Positions 23,264 to 32,555 of a DNA stretch of 54,456 nt are shown here, in pieces. The DNA is from CAVPKN01 sp964588495 (GTDB lineage Bacteria; Chlamydiota; Chlamydiia; Chlamydiales; JAAKFR01). Numbering within the stretch: position 1 is the first letter of the stretch; the number at the start of each line of letters is the position of its first letter. The stretch lies in NCBI GenBank assembly GCA_964588495.1, contig CAZPPS010000014.1:1-54456 (forward strand), read 5' to 3'. Position numbers and translations under genes: made by a program. Below the pieces are notes generated by a model, which had not been told where the DNA came from, ran no database searches, and was given only the letters and a program-made list of their open reading frames with translations.

Positions 23264-25963
23264 TTAATTACCCCGCTCGAGCTTGAGGGCAAGTCTGCGG
23301 TAGTCAATTTTGCCGGTGCCGAGGAGAGGGATGAAGGGGGTTTTTTTGACCGTTCGGATTTTGATGATGTTGCTCATGCCACTTTCGCGCAGGATAGAGT
23401 TGACCTCTTCGGTGTCTGTCTCAAAGGTTGTAAAGAGGTGGATTTCGCTCTTTTTTCCCTCGATTTCAAGGGGGCAGACGGCAAGCGAGGGAAGTTCAGG
23501 GTCAAATTTCCAACCTTTCGCTGGGCCCATTTGTTGGAGAGTTTCTTCGATAGAAGTTAAACTCACCATTTCCCCTCCGATTTTGATGAAACGCTTGAGT
23601 CTTCCTGTGAGGGAGAGGTAGTTGTTTTCATCGAGGAAGCCTAAATCCCCTGTTTGGTACCAAGATTTTTGCTCAACTTCGACAAAGGGTGAGCCGAGAT
23701 TGGTGTCGAGATAGCCTTTAAAAACGTTGGGGCCGCGGGCTAGAACAAGACCCTGCTCGTTTACCGAAACGGGCGTCAAAGTTTCGGGATGGACAACTTT
23801 GATTTCGACATCTGGGAGAGCCACTCCCACCCCTTTTAAGGGCTTTTCGGGAGGATTGATCGTCAAAATGGGAGCGCATTCGGTGATACCGTAACCTTCG
23901 ATGAGCTGAGATTTAGGATTTAGAGATTTGAGCTTTTCAAAAAGCTCGGCAGCCGCCTTTTCTGCTCCGGTGACGACAAGGCGGAGTGATTCGAGCTGTT
24001 CTGGGGTGGCCACGCGCAAAATATTTTTCAGAAATGTGGGAGCCAGACAAAGCAGGGTCACTTTCCAGCGGGAGATAGCCTCTGCCATTCGTTTACCATC
24101 CGTTGGATTGGGCGAATAAGCCACTTTCAGACCTGTCAGAAGGGGCAGCAAACCTGTCACAGAAAAGCCGAACGAGTGGAACGGAGGGAGCGCTCCTAAA
24201 AGAACATCTGTGGTCAATAAATTCGCAAGAGAATAGGCCCCACGCTGATTGGTAATGATATTTTTGTGGCTTAAGGGGACACCTTTCGGGAAACTCTCTG
24301 TGCCACTTGTAAACAAAATCACGGCTGTGTCGTTTTCACTGATCTTGTCGAGTTTCAAAAATTTCAAAAGATCGGAAGCTGATTTACGAGAATGCCAAAG
24401 AGCTTTGAGCTTATCCACAATCGAAAAACGGGCTCTCACATCTTCCAAAAGAACAATCGTGTCATCCAAACCATCTAGTTCCACATTGTCGAGCCGGTCG
24501 ATGAATTGCCAGGAGCTTAAAGTGTTTTCAACGCCCGACTGCGTAAGCACCGATTTTAGATTCCTCTCGCCCAGTGTCCAGTTGATCATAACCGGAATTT
24601 TTCCTGCAGCTATTGTGGCCATAATCAAAGCGTTGACCCCAACAGAGGCTGGAAGCATGATCCCGATCCGCTCCCCCGGAAGCTTGGCAATTGCTTTGCT
24701 CAACAAAAGAACGCCCGTAATTAACCGTTTATAGGACACTTCCCCTGCGATTTGATCTACGCACGCAATATAAGAAGAAAGGCGGGTTGCCGTCTTAAAA
24801 AAAAGCTCGGGAATGGTTTTGCCATCTGGATAAAAAGCCAAAGGGCGATTTTTTTCTTCTTTCCAGCTACTCCCCGAGTTGGGTTTGGCTTCTTCTTCAT
24901 TTTTGCTCGTTTTCAAATTAGCGGCATACGCCAAAACAGAGCCCACCGTTGTCAAATCGGAAGAATGGACGGATGAAATCCCAAAGTTATCTTTCAAAAT
25001 CACACTCAGCTGGGCAACATCCAAAGAATCAAGCCCCAAATCTTGCGCCAAATGGCTTTGAGGGGTGATTTCATGCGTGGAAACGCGACTGAGTTTGGCG
25101 ATTTCATCGATAATTTCTTTCTTGATCGGCTCTGGAACGCTCTCTAAAGAGACCTCTTCCTGGACCGTTTTTTCACGAAAAGTTGGGAATTTCTTTCCAA
25201 ACCGGCTAAATGAGACCAAATTTAAAGGTTCAGGCCCTCCCTCATTAAACCAATTTTCCAAATACTGATTGATTTCTCTGCGCCCCCCCTTCCACGGAAA
25301 ATTTTCGGGGGCTGGTTCAATTTCTATCAACACCTCTCTTCGAGGGGCAAAAAAGATGAAATTTTTCAGTAAAACTTTAAAGCCATTCACAAAAGTTTCT
25401 AAAAGGGCAGGTGTTTTTCCTGTGGGCGCCCGGGAAAAACTGCTACCCCAAAGCCCTTTTGAGCGGATCAGAACGACATTGGCGTTGGGGCTATTGTTTA
25501 AAATGGTGTGTACACCTGATGCCCCGCCAATAATCTCTTCGGGGCCATTTTTCAAACCTCCTGCGGGATAGATCAGCAGGTTTTCTTTCGCATCGAGAAG
25601 GTGATAGATCTGCCCATAAGTTTTTTCCATCAGCTTTCTTTTGTAGCTGTTCGAGGAATTATCGAAATTGGGAAGCGAGAGGGCGCCAATGAAATTCAAC
25701 AGGTTTTTAATCAAAGGCTTTCGAAATAAATAATCAATGGCAACAGGATGGGGTTTAAAGGGATACCATAACAAAGACGTTAAAATGAGGGGATCGATTT
25801 CAGCCGGATGGTTGGCTAGAAATAAAATGCCGCCTGACTTGGGAAGCTGAGTTTGCTTGAGATGATCCTTTCCCTTCACTGTAATTTTGTAACGTAACCA
25901 CAAAGAAAAACGGATAAAAACGTACAAGAGCCATTCAAGAATTGCCAAGATTTGAGACCTCAA
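23264..25963 (-). CDS. aas: acyltransferase - acyl carrier domain - acyl-ACP synthetase fusion (Aas-like)
   Basis: The 899-aa protein has three parts. Residues 30-220 are a PlsC-type acyltransferase with the NHPAEIDP active-site motif (about residue 52). Residues 285-350 are an acyl-carrier domain with LGLDSLDV, whose Ser (about 311) would carry phosphopantetheine. Residues 380-895 are an AMP-forming ligase with TSGTESFPKGVPLSHKN (about 548), GYGITE and TGDLG motifs. Together they could activate a scavenged fatty acid and pass it to a lysophospholipid. In Chlamydia trachomatis the acyltransferase and synthetase are separate adjacent genes (CT775, CT776, from memory); the internal carrier domain is notable. 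Confidence 0.8.
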   Translation of the reverse strand: MRSQILAILEWLLYVFIRFSLWLRYKITVKGKDHLKQTQLPKSGGILFLANHPAEIDPLILTSLLWYPFKPHPVAIDYLFRKPLIKNLLNFIGALSLPNFDNSSNSYKRKLMEKTYGQIYHLLDAKENLLIYPAGGLKNGPEEIIGGASGVHTILNNSPNANVVLIRSKGLWGSSFSRAPTGKTPALLETFVNGFKVLLKNFIFFAPRREVLIEIEPAPENFPWKGGRREINQYLENWFNEGGPEPLNLVSFSRFGKKFPTFREKTVQEEVSLESVPEPIKKEIIDEIAKLSRVSTHEITPQSHLAQDLGLDSLDVAQLSVILKDNFGISSVHSSDLTTVGSVLAYAANLKTSKNEEEAKPNSGSSWKEEKNRPLAFYPDGKTIPELFFKTATRLSSYIACVDQIAGEVSYKRLITGVLLLSKAIAKLPGERIGIMLPASVGVNALIMATIAAGKIPVMINWTLGERNLKSVLTQSGVENTLSSWQFIDRLDNVELDGLDDTIVLLEDVRARFSIVDKLKALWHSRKSASDLLKFLKLDKISENDTAVILFTSGTESFPKGVPLSHKNIITNQRGAYSLANLLTTDVLLGALPPFHSFGFSVTGLLPLLTGLKVAYSPNPTDGKRMAEAISRWKVTLLCLAPTFLKNILRVATPEQLESLRLVVTGAEKAAAELFEKLKSLNPKSQLIEGYGITECAPILTINPPEKPLKGVGVALPDVEIKVVHPETLTPVSVNEQGLVLARGPNVFKGYLDTNLGSPFVEVEQKSWYQTGDLGFLDENNYLSLTGRLKRFIKIGGEMVSLTSIEETLQQMGPAKGWKFDPELPSLAVCPLEIEGKKSEIHLFTTFETDTEEVNSILRESGMSNIIKIRTVKKTPFIPLLGTGKIDYRRLALKLERGN

Positions 25964-26036
25964 TAAAATCCTTTGTAATTACAGCTGCTTTGTTGGTTTG
26001 TTGACAAGATTTTTCGCATGGCGCATGGTGGCTTTT

Positions 26037-27005
26037 ATGAATCTCCCCTACGCACACGAGAAAAAAATCGCCATTGAAGCTGTGAGACGGGCCACCGATT
26101 TGGCAAAACAAATGCAGGGGCAGTTGGCAGCGCTTGATGTTGTCAGCAAAGAAGACTTCTCCCCTGTCACCATCACAGACTTTAGTGTTCAGGCGCTAAT
26201 CAACATGCATCTCATGAAGGCCTTCCCCAATGATGAGATTATGGGCGAAGAAGATTCTCTATATCTGCGCAATCCTCAACACCAGAACATTAAAGAAAAA
26301 GTGGTCGAACAGCTCGCGCTGATTTTTCCGGGCACGGAGGAAGAGGCCATTTTGGATGCGATCGATCGTGGAGGCTCCTTAGGTGGCAAAAATAAACGGT
26401 TTTGGGTTCTTGATCCGATCGATGGGACGCGGGGCTTTATCCACCATGAACAGTATGCGGTCGCTTTAGCTCTGATCGTTGATGGCCAAGTGGTTTTAGG
26501 CGTTTTGGGCTGTCCCCGTTTTGAGCTTAAGGGCCATACAGGAGGGGGAATATTTGTCGCAGTCCGAGGACAAGGAGCCGAGCTCATTCCCTACGATAGT
26601 GAAGAGACAATTCCTCTGCGAGTCCGCTCATCCGCAGATTTTATTTACTGCGAACCTCCTTCGGTTTCACAAACCCATTCCCACTCGAAAGCTTTTGATA
26701 TCGCCCAAAAAATCCACGCCCAGCCTCACCCTTTCAGACTTGATAGTCAGGTTAAATATGCCCATGTCGCCATCGGAGAAGCGGCTGTTTACTTGCGCAT
26801 TCCCACACATGTTGCCGGCGCCGAAAAAATCTGGGACCACGCTCCCGGGGCTTTGATTGTCGAAGAGGCAGGCGGCAAAGTCACAGACATGAACGGCAAA
26901 CCCCTCGATTTTAGCTTAGGGACAGAATTGATCGATAATACGGGAACCGTTGCCACCAACGGCTTCGTCCACGACCAGGTCATTTCAGCGATTCAAACAC
27001 TTTGA
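26037..27005 (+). CDS. cysQ: 3'(2'),5'-bisphosphate nucleotidase, inositol monophosphatase superfamily
   Basis: The 322-aa protein shows the metal-binding motifs of the family: GEEDS, WVLDPIDGTRGFI and the C-terminal WDHAPGALIVEEAGG. Members such as CysQ/Hal2 remove the 3'-phosphate from PAP or PAPS using Mg2+; the bacterium would need it for sulfonucleotide or acyl-carrier phosphopantetheine metabolism. The frame is open from a TTG at 25998, but the ATG at 26037 with GGTGG just upstream gives the usual length. It is divergent from aas, matching the chlamydial order CT774-CT776. Confidence 0.8.
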   Translation: MNLPYAHEKKIAIEAVRRATDLAKQMQGQLAALDVVSKEDFSPVTITDFSVQALINMHLMKAFPNDEIMGEEDSLYLRNPQHQNIKEKVVEQLALIFPGTEEEAILDAIDRGGSLGGKNKRFWVLDPIDGTRGFIHHEQYAVALALIVDGQVVLGVLGCPRFELKGHTGGGIFVAVRGQGAELIPYDSEETIPLRVRSSADFIYCEPPSVSQTHSHSKAFDIAQKIHAQPHPFRLDSQVKYAHVAIGEAAVYLRIPTHVAGAEKIWDHAPGALIVEEAGGKVTDMNGKPLDFSLGTELIDNTGTVATNGFVHDQVISAIQTL

Positions 27006-27056
27006 TCTTTATTTATTACTAATTTATAGTGTTTTCAAACTATTGGAGTAATAAAT

Positions 27057-28241
27057 ATGACAATTCAGAGTGCTAATCGGGAAGTGTGCCGTTTTTTTAG
27101 AAAAGAACCCCGCCCACCTTTAAATTATCTATTAGACAAGACCGATTACCCCATTTTTAGACAGATTTTTTCAAATTTGCATTATTTACAAGTTCTCAAG
27201 CTTCTTTATGTATCTAAAAGATTTTCCGAAGATACCATCATTTATTTTCAAGAAAAGGCAATTTCTGATCTTCAAATTTTATCTAGCCAAACCAAAAGTG
27301 AAAAATTCTTATTTCTTGAGGAAGCAAAAGCTCAAGTAAAATTATTAAAAAATACACTGCGAATTCACAAATTTTGTGTCGATTTTGCAGTGGGCGGATT
27401 GTCTATTTTTAACACAATTAATAAGACGCAAGATAATCAACAACAACTTGTTGCCGAACTTGCGGACACCATTTTGCAGATAGAAAATCCCCTCACAGCA
27501 TGGGCTCTTATGAATATTCTCATCGATCCGACTGCAAGGACTTACTTATCGAATCATCCTGACCAAGTCCAAAAAATGCGGACTGGAATCTTGAAGCAAA
27601 TGATTCAAGAGGACGCCGTTGAGACTGCGCTCATGTATGCAAATAGATTAAAGGCTAACTTAATGGATAACCAGCGTAGTTGGGCACTGGGAGCCATTTT
27701 TTCTTTGCTTTTAGAAAAAAACGAAGCAGGGGATTACGATAAATTATTTAATTTGATTCCGCAACTCATTTGTAATGAGGACAAACTTGGATTGTTGCAT
27801 TGCGTTATGCTAGATCTTTGTGAAAATCCTCAATCGGACCAATCCTGTAGCCTAACGCTGCTAAAAATAATGGTTCAACTAGGAAAAATGGATTTGTCCA
27901 AGGAATGGGGATTTTCGACCGATCGGTTTATTGATCGTAATATATGCTGGTATGTTCTTAAGACTCTTAGCCAAATGCGATGTCCTGACTTTTTTGTTAC
28001 ACAAGCCGTTCTAAACCGCATCCAACTCTATCAACACGATAGAATGCTGCCTAATTATTACAAGGACCACCAACATCATACAGACATTTTAAACGCTCTC
28101 AGCAATTTGGAGCGCAAAATAGAAACCCCGTATTGGGCATCTGATCTTGAGGTACGGAATAGGCTCAATGAACTAATTATAAAGTTCAAGCAAGAGCTTC
28201 CCAGCAGTTCATTTTTTTCAATTGGATTGCCCGACTTTTGA
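27057..28241 (+). CDS. F-box-like protein, candidate host-directed effector (1 of 4)
   Basis: The 394-aa protein has an F-box-like segment at about residues 28-65 (YPIFRQIFSNLHYLQVLKLL, then YVSKRF). A helical C-terminal part follows with ETALMYANRLK and ICNEDKLGLLH, shared with the next two genes. F-box domains bind Skp1 in eukaryotic SCF ubiquitin ligases and are known as effectors in Legionella and in amoeba-associated Chlamydiae. A GGAG before the ATG supports the start. Recruiting the host ligase is inference; the F-box here is the weakest of the first three. Confidence 0.55.
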   Translation: MTIQSANREVCRFFRKEPRPPLNYLLDKTDYPIFRQIFSNLHYLQVLKLLYVSKRFSEDTIIYFQEKAISDLQILSSQTKSEKFLFLEEAKAQVKLLKNTLRIHKFCVDFAVGGLSIFNTINKTQDNQQQLVAELADTILQIENPLTAWALMNILIDPTARTYLSNHPDQVQKMRTGILKQMIQEDAVETALMYANRLKANLMDNQRSWALGAIFSLLLEKNEAGDYDKLFNLIPQLICNEDKLGLLHCVMLDLCENPQSDQSCSLTLLKIMVQLGKMDLSKEWGFSTDRFIDRNICWYVLKTLSQMRCPDFFVTQAVLNRIQLYQHDRMLPNYYKDHQHHTDILNALSNLERKIETPYWASDLEVRNRLNELIIKFKQELPSSSFFSIGLPDF

Positions 28242-28329
28242 ACCTTTGGCTCTCAATCTGTTATGAATTTTATCCGTTTGATTTTAAATTATAACTAATT
28301 TATGATCTTTTCAATTAAATGAGGTTATA

Positions 28330-29673
28330 ATGTCTTTTTCAAATATTTCCGGCCAACGACAGCCAATTTCAAGTTTAAAGACCTATAACACCAAGCCTAA
28401 GCATCACAACAAAAAACCTAACGTTCATATTTCAAAAACATCCGATAATTGGAAAAAGAAAACAAATAATGAATTACCTTGTACAAGCAAACCACTTTGT
28501 AATAACGCACTCTTAAACGAAATTCCTTTTGAAATTTTTGAGAAAATTGTTTTCAATCTCAATTACGTGGAGCTGCTTCAATTAGCTTATGTTTGCAAGA
28601 CCTGGTCTCAGCAAACGATTGCTTGTTATGGGAACAAAATGGTGGCAGATTTGCAAAAACTCAGCGCAATTGTCTCTAATGTTTGTAAAGCTGTACATCC
28701 CACCTGTTCCAACAAAATATTCTCCGGATTGAGAAATACAATGGAGATTCATACAACTGCCATAAATTTTGCCCTTTCAACCACTGACTTGAAAATCCCA
28801 AGCAAAAGTGTATTAGAACTCAATGAGATACTCAATTACACACAAGGACTTCCACAATACCTAACAGATCTTCTTTATAACGAAATGGACGCCAAATTGT
28901 GGGACAGTTACACCCCAATCATCGACATGTTCAAAAGAGTTCCAGACCAACTACCCAATGCAGAAATACTTAAAGACCTTCTCCTTGAATTGGAAAATGT
29001 AGAAATGGCCTATGCGCTCATGGAGAGGCTCTTTAACAAGACCTGTTGTTATTCAGATGCTGAGACCAGAAAAATACGGGCTCAATTCTTTCGAAGATTT
29101 ATTGAAACGGGTGGGGTCGAAACTGCCCTGCTCTTGGCTAACAAACTGGAAGGAGAAGACCGCTCTCAAGCAAACGAAGATATTTTCTATATTCTCATTT
29201 CACTAAATAACGATTTTGCAACTGCGTGTGGACTCGTGCCCAAGCTTGCTTGTGATGAAGACCGGCTCCGCTTGTTGATCCATTATATTTGGGCACAATT
29301 GGATGATATACATCCTTCAACCGTTCAATGGGCGGTCTTTGAATTGTTAAGTATTAATATTGATCCTCAGCTTTCTAGCAAAAATGTCCTAGAGTTGGAT
29401 TGTGTCCTTTGCTGGACGCTTATTAAAGCCCTCTCGACGCAAAAAGAACCTGAATTGCGCGCTATCAGTGAGATCTTGGAGCGTATTGAGACCCTTAAAC
29501 ATGATCTTGGGGCTCTTTCCCAAGAGGGCAAAAGGGATACTATCAAGGCCTTATCGGTTCTGAAGGATAAAATTCTCCCTATTCCAGGACAAGAAGCAAT
29601 GGAAGCCGTGAGAACCATTAAAAGCAAGCTCCTAGAGGGGTTTATCGGCATGCCTTCGATCACTTCCCTCTAA
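28330..29673 (+). CDS. F-box-like protein, candidate host-directed effector (2 of 4)
   Basis: The 447-aa protein has a polar, Lys-rich N-terminus of about 60 residues and a good F-box at about 65-100 (LNEIPFEIFEKIVFNLNYVE, then LAYVCKTW). The helical C-terminal region (ETALLLANKLEGEDRSQANE; LACDEDRLRLLIHYI) resembles repeated alpha-helical hairpins and would be the substrate-binding part. GAGG lies just before the ATG. It is a tandem paralogue of the genes on both sides. No signal peptide, as expected for a type III secreted protein. Confidence 0.7.
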   Translation: MSFSNISGQRQPISSLKTYNTKPKHHNKKPNVHISKTSDNWKKKTNNELPCTSKPLCNNALLNEIPFEIFEKIVFNLNYVELLQLAYVCKTWSQQTIACYGNKMVADLQKLSAIVSNVCKAVHPTCSNKIFSGLRNTMEIHTTAINFALSTTDLKIPSKSVLELNEILNYTQGLPQYLTDLLYNEMDAKLWDSYTPIIDMFKRVPDQLPNAEILKDLLLELENVEMAYALMERLFNKTCCYSDAETRKIRAQFFRRFIETGGVETALLLANKLEGEDRSQANEDIFYILISLNNDFATACGLVPKLACDEDRLRLLIHYIWAQLDDIHPSTVQWAVFELLSINIDPQLSSKNVLELDCVLCWTLIKALSTQKEPELRAISEILERIETLKHDLGALSQEGKRDTIKALSVLKDKILPIPGQEAMEAVRTIKSKLLEGFIGMPSITSL

Positions 29674-29762
29674 TTGTCTGTATTATCCTTTTAATTAATT
29701 AAAAATTAATTTGATTATTTATTAAAAAAAGATTATAATTTCATTATTAAAATGAGGTTATA

Positions 29763-31094
29763 ATGTCAATATCAAAATATTCCAATAATAATAATGCAGC
29801 GATTCAGGGAAAGTCCTCGCCCGGGAAAAACAAGGCCCCCTATAGAATTCAGATAACGGCCCCTAAGAAGTCTGTATCGCAGAAAAAAAATAAAAATGCC
29901 CCCACCCAGGAATTATCAACGAAAGCAATTTTTGAAAGTTTTGAACCCATTTCTCATTTCTTGAGTTATAATAATATTCTTAAACTTGGCCTTGTGTGCA
30001 AAACTCTGTCATATCGGACCCTATCCGTTTATACAGAAAAGGCAACCACTCATCTCATCAGACTAGGAGCTATTGTTTCTGAAGTTTGTCAAGAAGTACC
30101 ACCAATATGGTCAAATGATTTGTTTTCTAAATCCGAAAATAAAACGGATGTGAATAAAGATTGTGTCAATTATGCAATTAATAACTTGAGGCTTTTGAAT
30201 AGAAAAAACTCTGAATTAAAAACTATACAAAAGAAGGCAATAACGCTTCCTTCCTATCTACAAAATATTGTTTTGAATGAACTGGATACAAGAGATTGGG
30301 AAAATAGTCTTCCATTCCTTGACGCTATAAAAAAAGTACACGATCAATTACCTCTTGCAGAGTCGCTTAAATTAGGTTTTCTCAATATGAGAAATGTGGA
30401 AATGGGCTATGTGCTTACAAATCGGCTAATCGCTAACACCCATTGTTATTCCGATCTAGAGATAAGACAGATGCGCGCTCACTTCTTCCAAAAACTGATT
30501 GATGCAGGCGAACTTGAAGTTGCACTCCGCTATGCAAATAGACTCAAAGGGAACGAGCGCATTTATGCTCATGAAGATATCTTCTTTAGTTTATGCTATA
30601 TCAATAAAGACTTTAGAAATGCCTTAAAGTTAGCCGGCAAACTTGATTCTGATGAAGACCGCTTCCGCTTATTGATCCATCTTTTCTGCTCACAGATAGA
30701 TCATGGCCAAAAAGTTGATCTCGAAACCATTGAATGGGTGATGAATCGACTGGCAATTAACAACTTAACCAATCCCGACGAAGAGGTTGAAGTACAACTG
30801 GGTTGTAAACTTTGCTGGACGTTGATTAAAGCTCTCGCCAAGCAAACAGATTCTGCTAAGCAAACCAATTCTGAAAGACGTACAATCAACGATCTATTAA
30901 AGCTTATGAATGATTATAAGCGCGTGTTCCACCTTATCTCAGAGAACGACCAAAAAGACATTTTTAACGCTCTCAAAAAACTGAAAAGAAAGACCGTCCG
31001 TAGACAGGAAGAATCTGCGCTCACTGCAGTCAAAGCCATTGATAGCATGCTCCTTGACTTGTTTACACAGAATTCCTCAAAACCCCATTTGTAA
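29763..31094 (+). CDS. F-box-like protein, candidate host-directed effector (3 of 4)
   Basis: The 443-aa protein is closest to the preceding gene: a Lys-rich N-terminus, an F-box-like segment at about 56-92 (FESFEPISHFLSYNNILKLG, LVCKTL), and the same helical C-terminal part (EVALRYANRLKGNERIYAHE; DSDEDRFRLLIHLF). The leader AATGAGGTTATAATG before the gene is identical to that of the previous gene, so the pair arose by duplication including the translation start. Confidence 0.65.
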   Translation: MSISKYSNNNNAAIQGKSSPGKNKAPYRIQITAPKKSVSQKKNKNAPTQELSTKAIFESFEPISHFLSYNNILKLGLVCKTLSYRTLSVYTEKATTHLIRLGAIVSEVCQEVPPIWSNDLFSKSENKTDVNKDCVNYAINNLRLLNRKNSELKTIQKKAITLPSYLQNIVLNELDTRDWENSLPFLDAIKKVHDQLPLAESLKLGFLNMRNVEMGYVLTNRLIANTHCYSDLEIRQMRAHFFQKLIDAGELEVALRYANRLKGNERIYAHEDIFFSLCYINKDFRNALKLAGKLDSDEDRFRLLIHLFCSQIDHGQKVDLETIEWVMNRLAINNLTNPDEEVEVQLGCKLCWTLIKALAKQTDSAKQTNSERRTINDLLKLMNDYKRVFHLISENDQKDIFNALKKLKRKTVRRQEESALTAVKAIDSMLLDLFTQNSSKPHL

Positions 31095-31116
31095 AAATAT
31101 CAACTTAGGAGAAATA

Positions 31117-32439
31117 GTGACCATAAACCCTTGTAATAGTGTAAATGATCAGCCGTTCGAAATCGTGTTAGTGGAAGGTAGCCCAACTCCTAAAACCGAT
31201 AAGGTATCAGATGTTGTTTTCATAGCTCTTGAGGAAGGTGAGTGGCCTCTTGAGATCTTACAACGTGTAGTTTCCTTCGCAGATTATCCCACAGTCCTGA
31301 CTTTACCATTAGTATCTAAAAGTTTTGCTTCCGATACGTTGAGAGGTGTTCAAATCAGTCAATACCGACATATCGACAAATTGCTGAGAAAGTTTTTACA
31401 AAATGAAATTGACGCAGGAAATATACAATTTGAAGATATAGCAGCTGCACTTTGTATTGTTGAAACTGCTCTGAGTCGCCTAAAACTGAACTTGTTTTTA
31501 ACAATATCTCTTAGTGAGATAGAATCTGAAATTAAAAACTTCTTTTATTCTGAAGAAATGCAACAAAATAGCGCCATCACAATCTGCGAACTTGCCAGAC
31601 ACGAAAATTTGCCTAACTATATGCAAGGCTTAGCTCTCTGGAAAAGATTGGAATTTGTGCCCGTAATAGATATTGATGAAGACTATTGGCATAACAAAGA
31701 GCGAGACCTCGACTTTTTAAATCAAAACGCGCATGTTGTTTTAATACGAGACTTATTCCATCAACATCTTGAATTAAATATTATTTCTCAATCCGTTGAT
31801 ATACTTAATTACTTGATTCTGAAAGAAGGATGTCCTAAGAGTTTCATCATCGTAGAATTAGTGCCTGTGCTTCTAAAAAAGATGGATAGCCAAAATGATC
31901 CGCTGGTTGCCCACGCGCTATTGGAAAAAATGATGACAGCCATTCAGGAGATTCCCGATGAGCGCATTTCTATTGTGAATCAATATCTTGCAAATTGGTC
32001 TCCCTACGTGACAAATGTGCACTGGACGTTTTTTAAAGCTGGCCAAACATTTTTTGTTGTGGGCGATAAAACATATACACTCGTTCACGAAAACTGGAAA
32101 ATGTTGCCAGCTGGTCCAAATTTGAAACAAATCTATTTTACTATGCAACACATGCGTACAGCTTTCACGAATTCTTTAGCGATTCAGTACAGAAAGTTTA
32201 TAGCGACCAATCAAATCAAAAAAGCTCTGGTTGATGCTGACCAGCAGCCGCCTCATATCAAAACGGTCATATTTGCAGCCCTAGTGCTTACGATGAGAAA
32301 CGCACAGCAAGGCGATTTTTCAATGGATAGGGAATCCAAAGATTTGATTACGGAATGGTTAAATCACCACGCCGCTATTTTCGCCAAAGAATTTAGCGCT
32401 TATGTCAGCAACATGGCCTCTCTGCGTGGCCTGGTATAA
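31117..32439 (+). CDS. F-box-like protein, candidate host-directed effector (4 of 4)
   Basis: The frame is open from 31039, overlapping the previous gene, but TTAGGAG placed 6 bases before a GTG at 31117 makes that GTG the likely start (440 aa). The F-box-like motif is at about residues 45-80 (EEGEWPLEILQRVVSFADYP, then LPLVSKSF). The C-terminal part is helical and differs from the other three, so it may recognise another host protein. It ends just before a palindromic element and the convergent leucine dehydrogenase gene. Confidence 0.55.
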   Translation: MTINPCNSVNDQPFEIVLVEGSPTPKTDKVSDVVFIALEEGEWPLEILQRVVSFADYPTVLTLPLVSKSFASDTLRGVQISQYRHIDKLLRKFLQNEIDAGNIQFEDIAAALCIVETALSRLKLNLFLTISLSEIESEIKNFFYSEEMQQNSAITICELARHENLPNYMQGLALWKRLEFVPVIDIDEDYWHNKERDLDFLNQNAHVVLIRDLFHQHLELNIISQSVDILNYLILKEGCPKSFIIVELVPVLLKKMDSQNDPLVAHALLEKMMTAIQEIPDERISIVNQYLANWSPYVTNVHWTFFKAGQTFFVVGDKTYTLVHENWKMLPAGPNLKQIYFTMQHMRTAFTNSLAIQYRKFIATNQIKKALVDADQQPPHIKTVIFAALVLTMRNAQQGDFSMDRESKDLITEWLNHHAAIFAKEFSAYVSNMASLRGLV

Positions 32440-32445
32440 CTGGGC

Positions 32446-32550
32446 CTTTGGAGCGCGGCGACTGGTCGCCGCGTTCAATTGGCAAAAACTCTAGTTGTTA
32501 AACAAGCTTATTACTTCTCATGGCGGTGACGAGTCACCGCACTCCAAAAA
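32446..32550. repeat. palindromic element with two GC-rich hairpins
   Basis: Perfect hairpins at 32454-32473 (CGCGGCGAC, TG loop, GTCGCCGCG) and 32523-32540 (GCGGTGAC, GA loop, GTCACCGC) are flanked by TTTGGAG on the left and CTCCAAA on the right. The same GGCGACTCGTCGCC-type core recurs at 35988, 37024, 38062 and 38121. It lies between convergent genes and may also act in termination. Confidence 0.7.
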
Positions 32551-32555
32551 GCTTC

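Noticed and set aside
24249..24734. 161-codon frame antisense to aas
   Set aside because: Ser-rich shadow of the acyl-ACP synthetase coding sequence.
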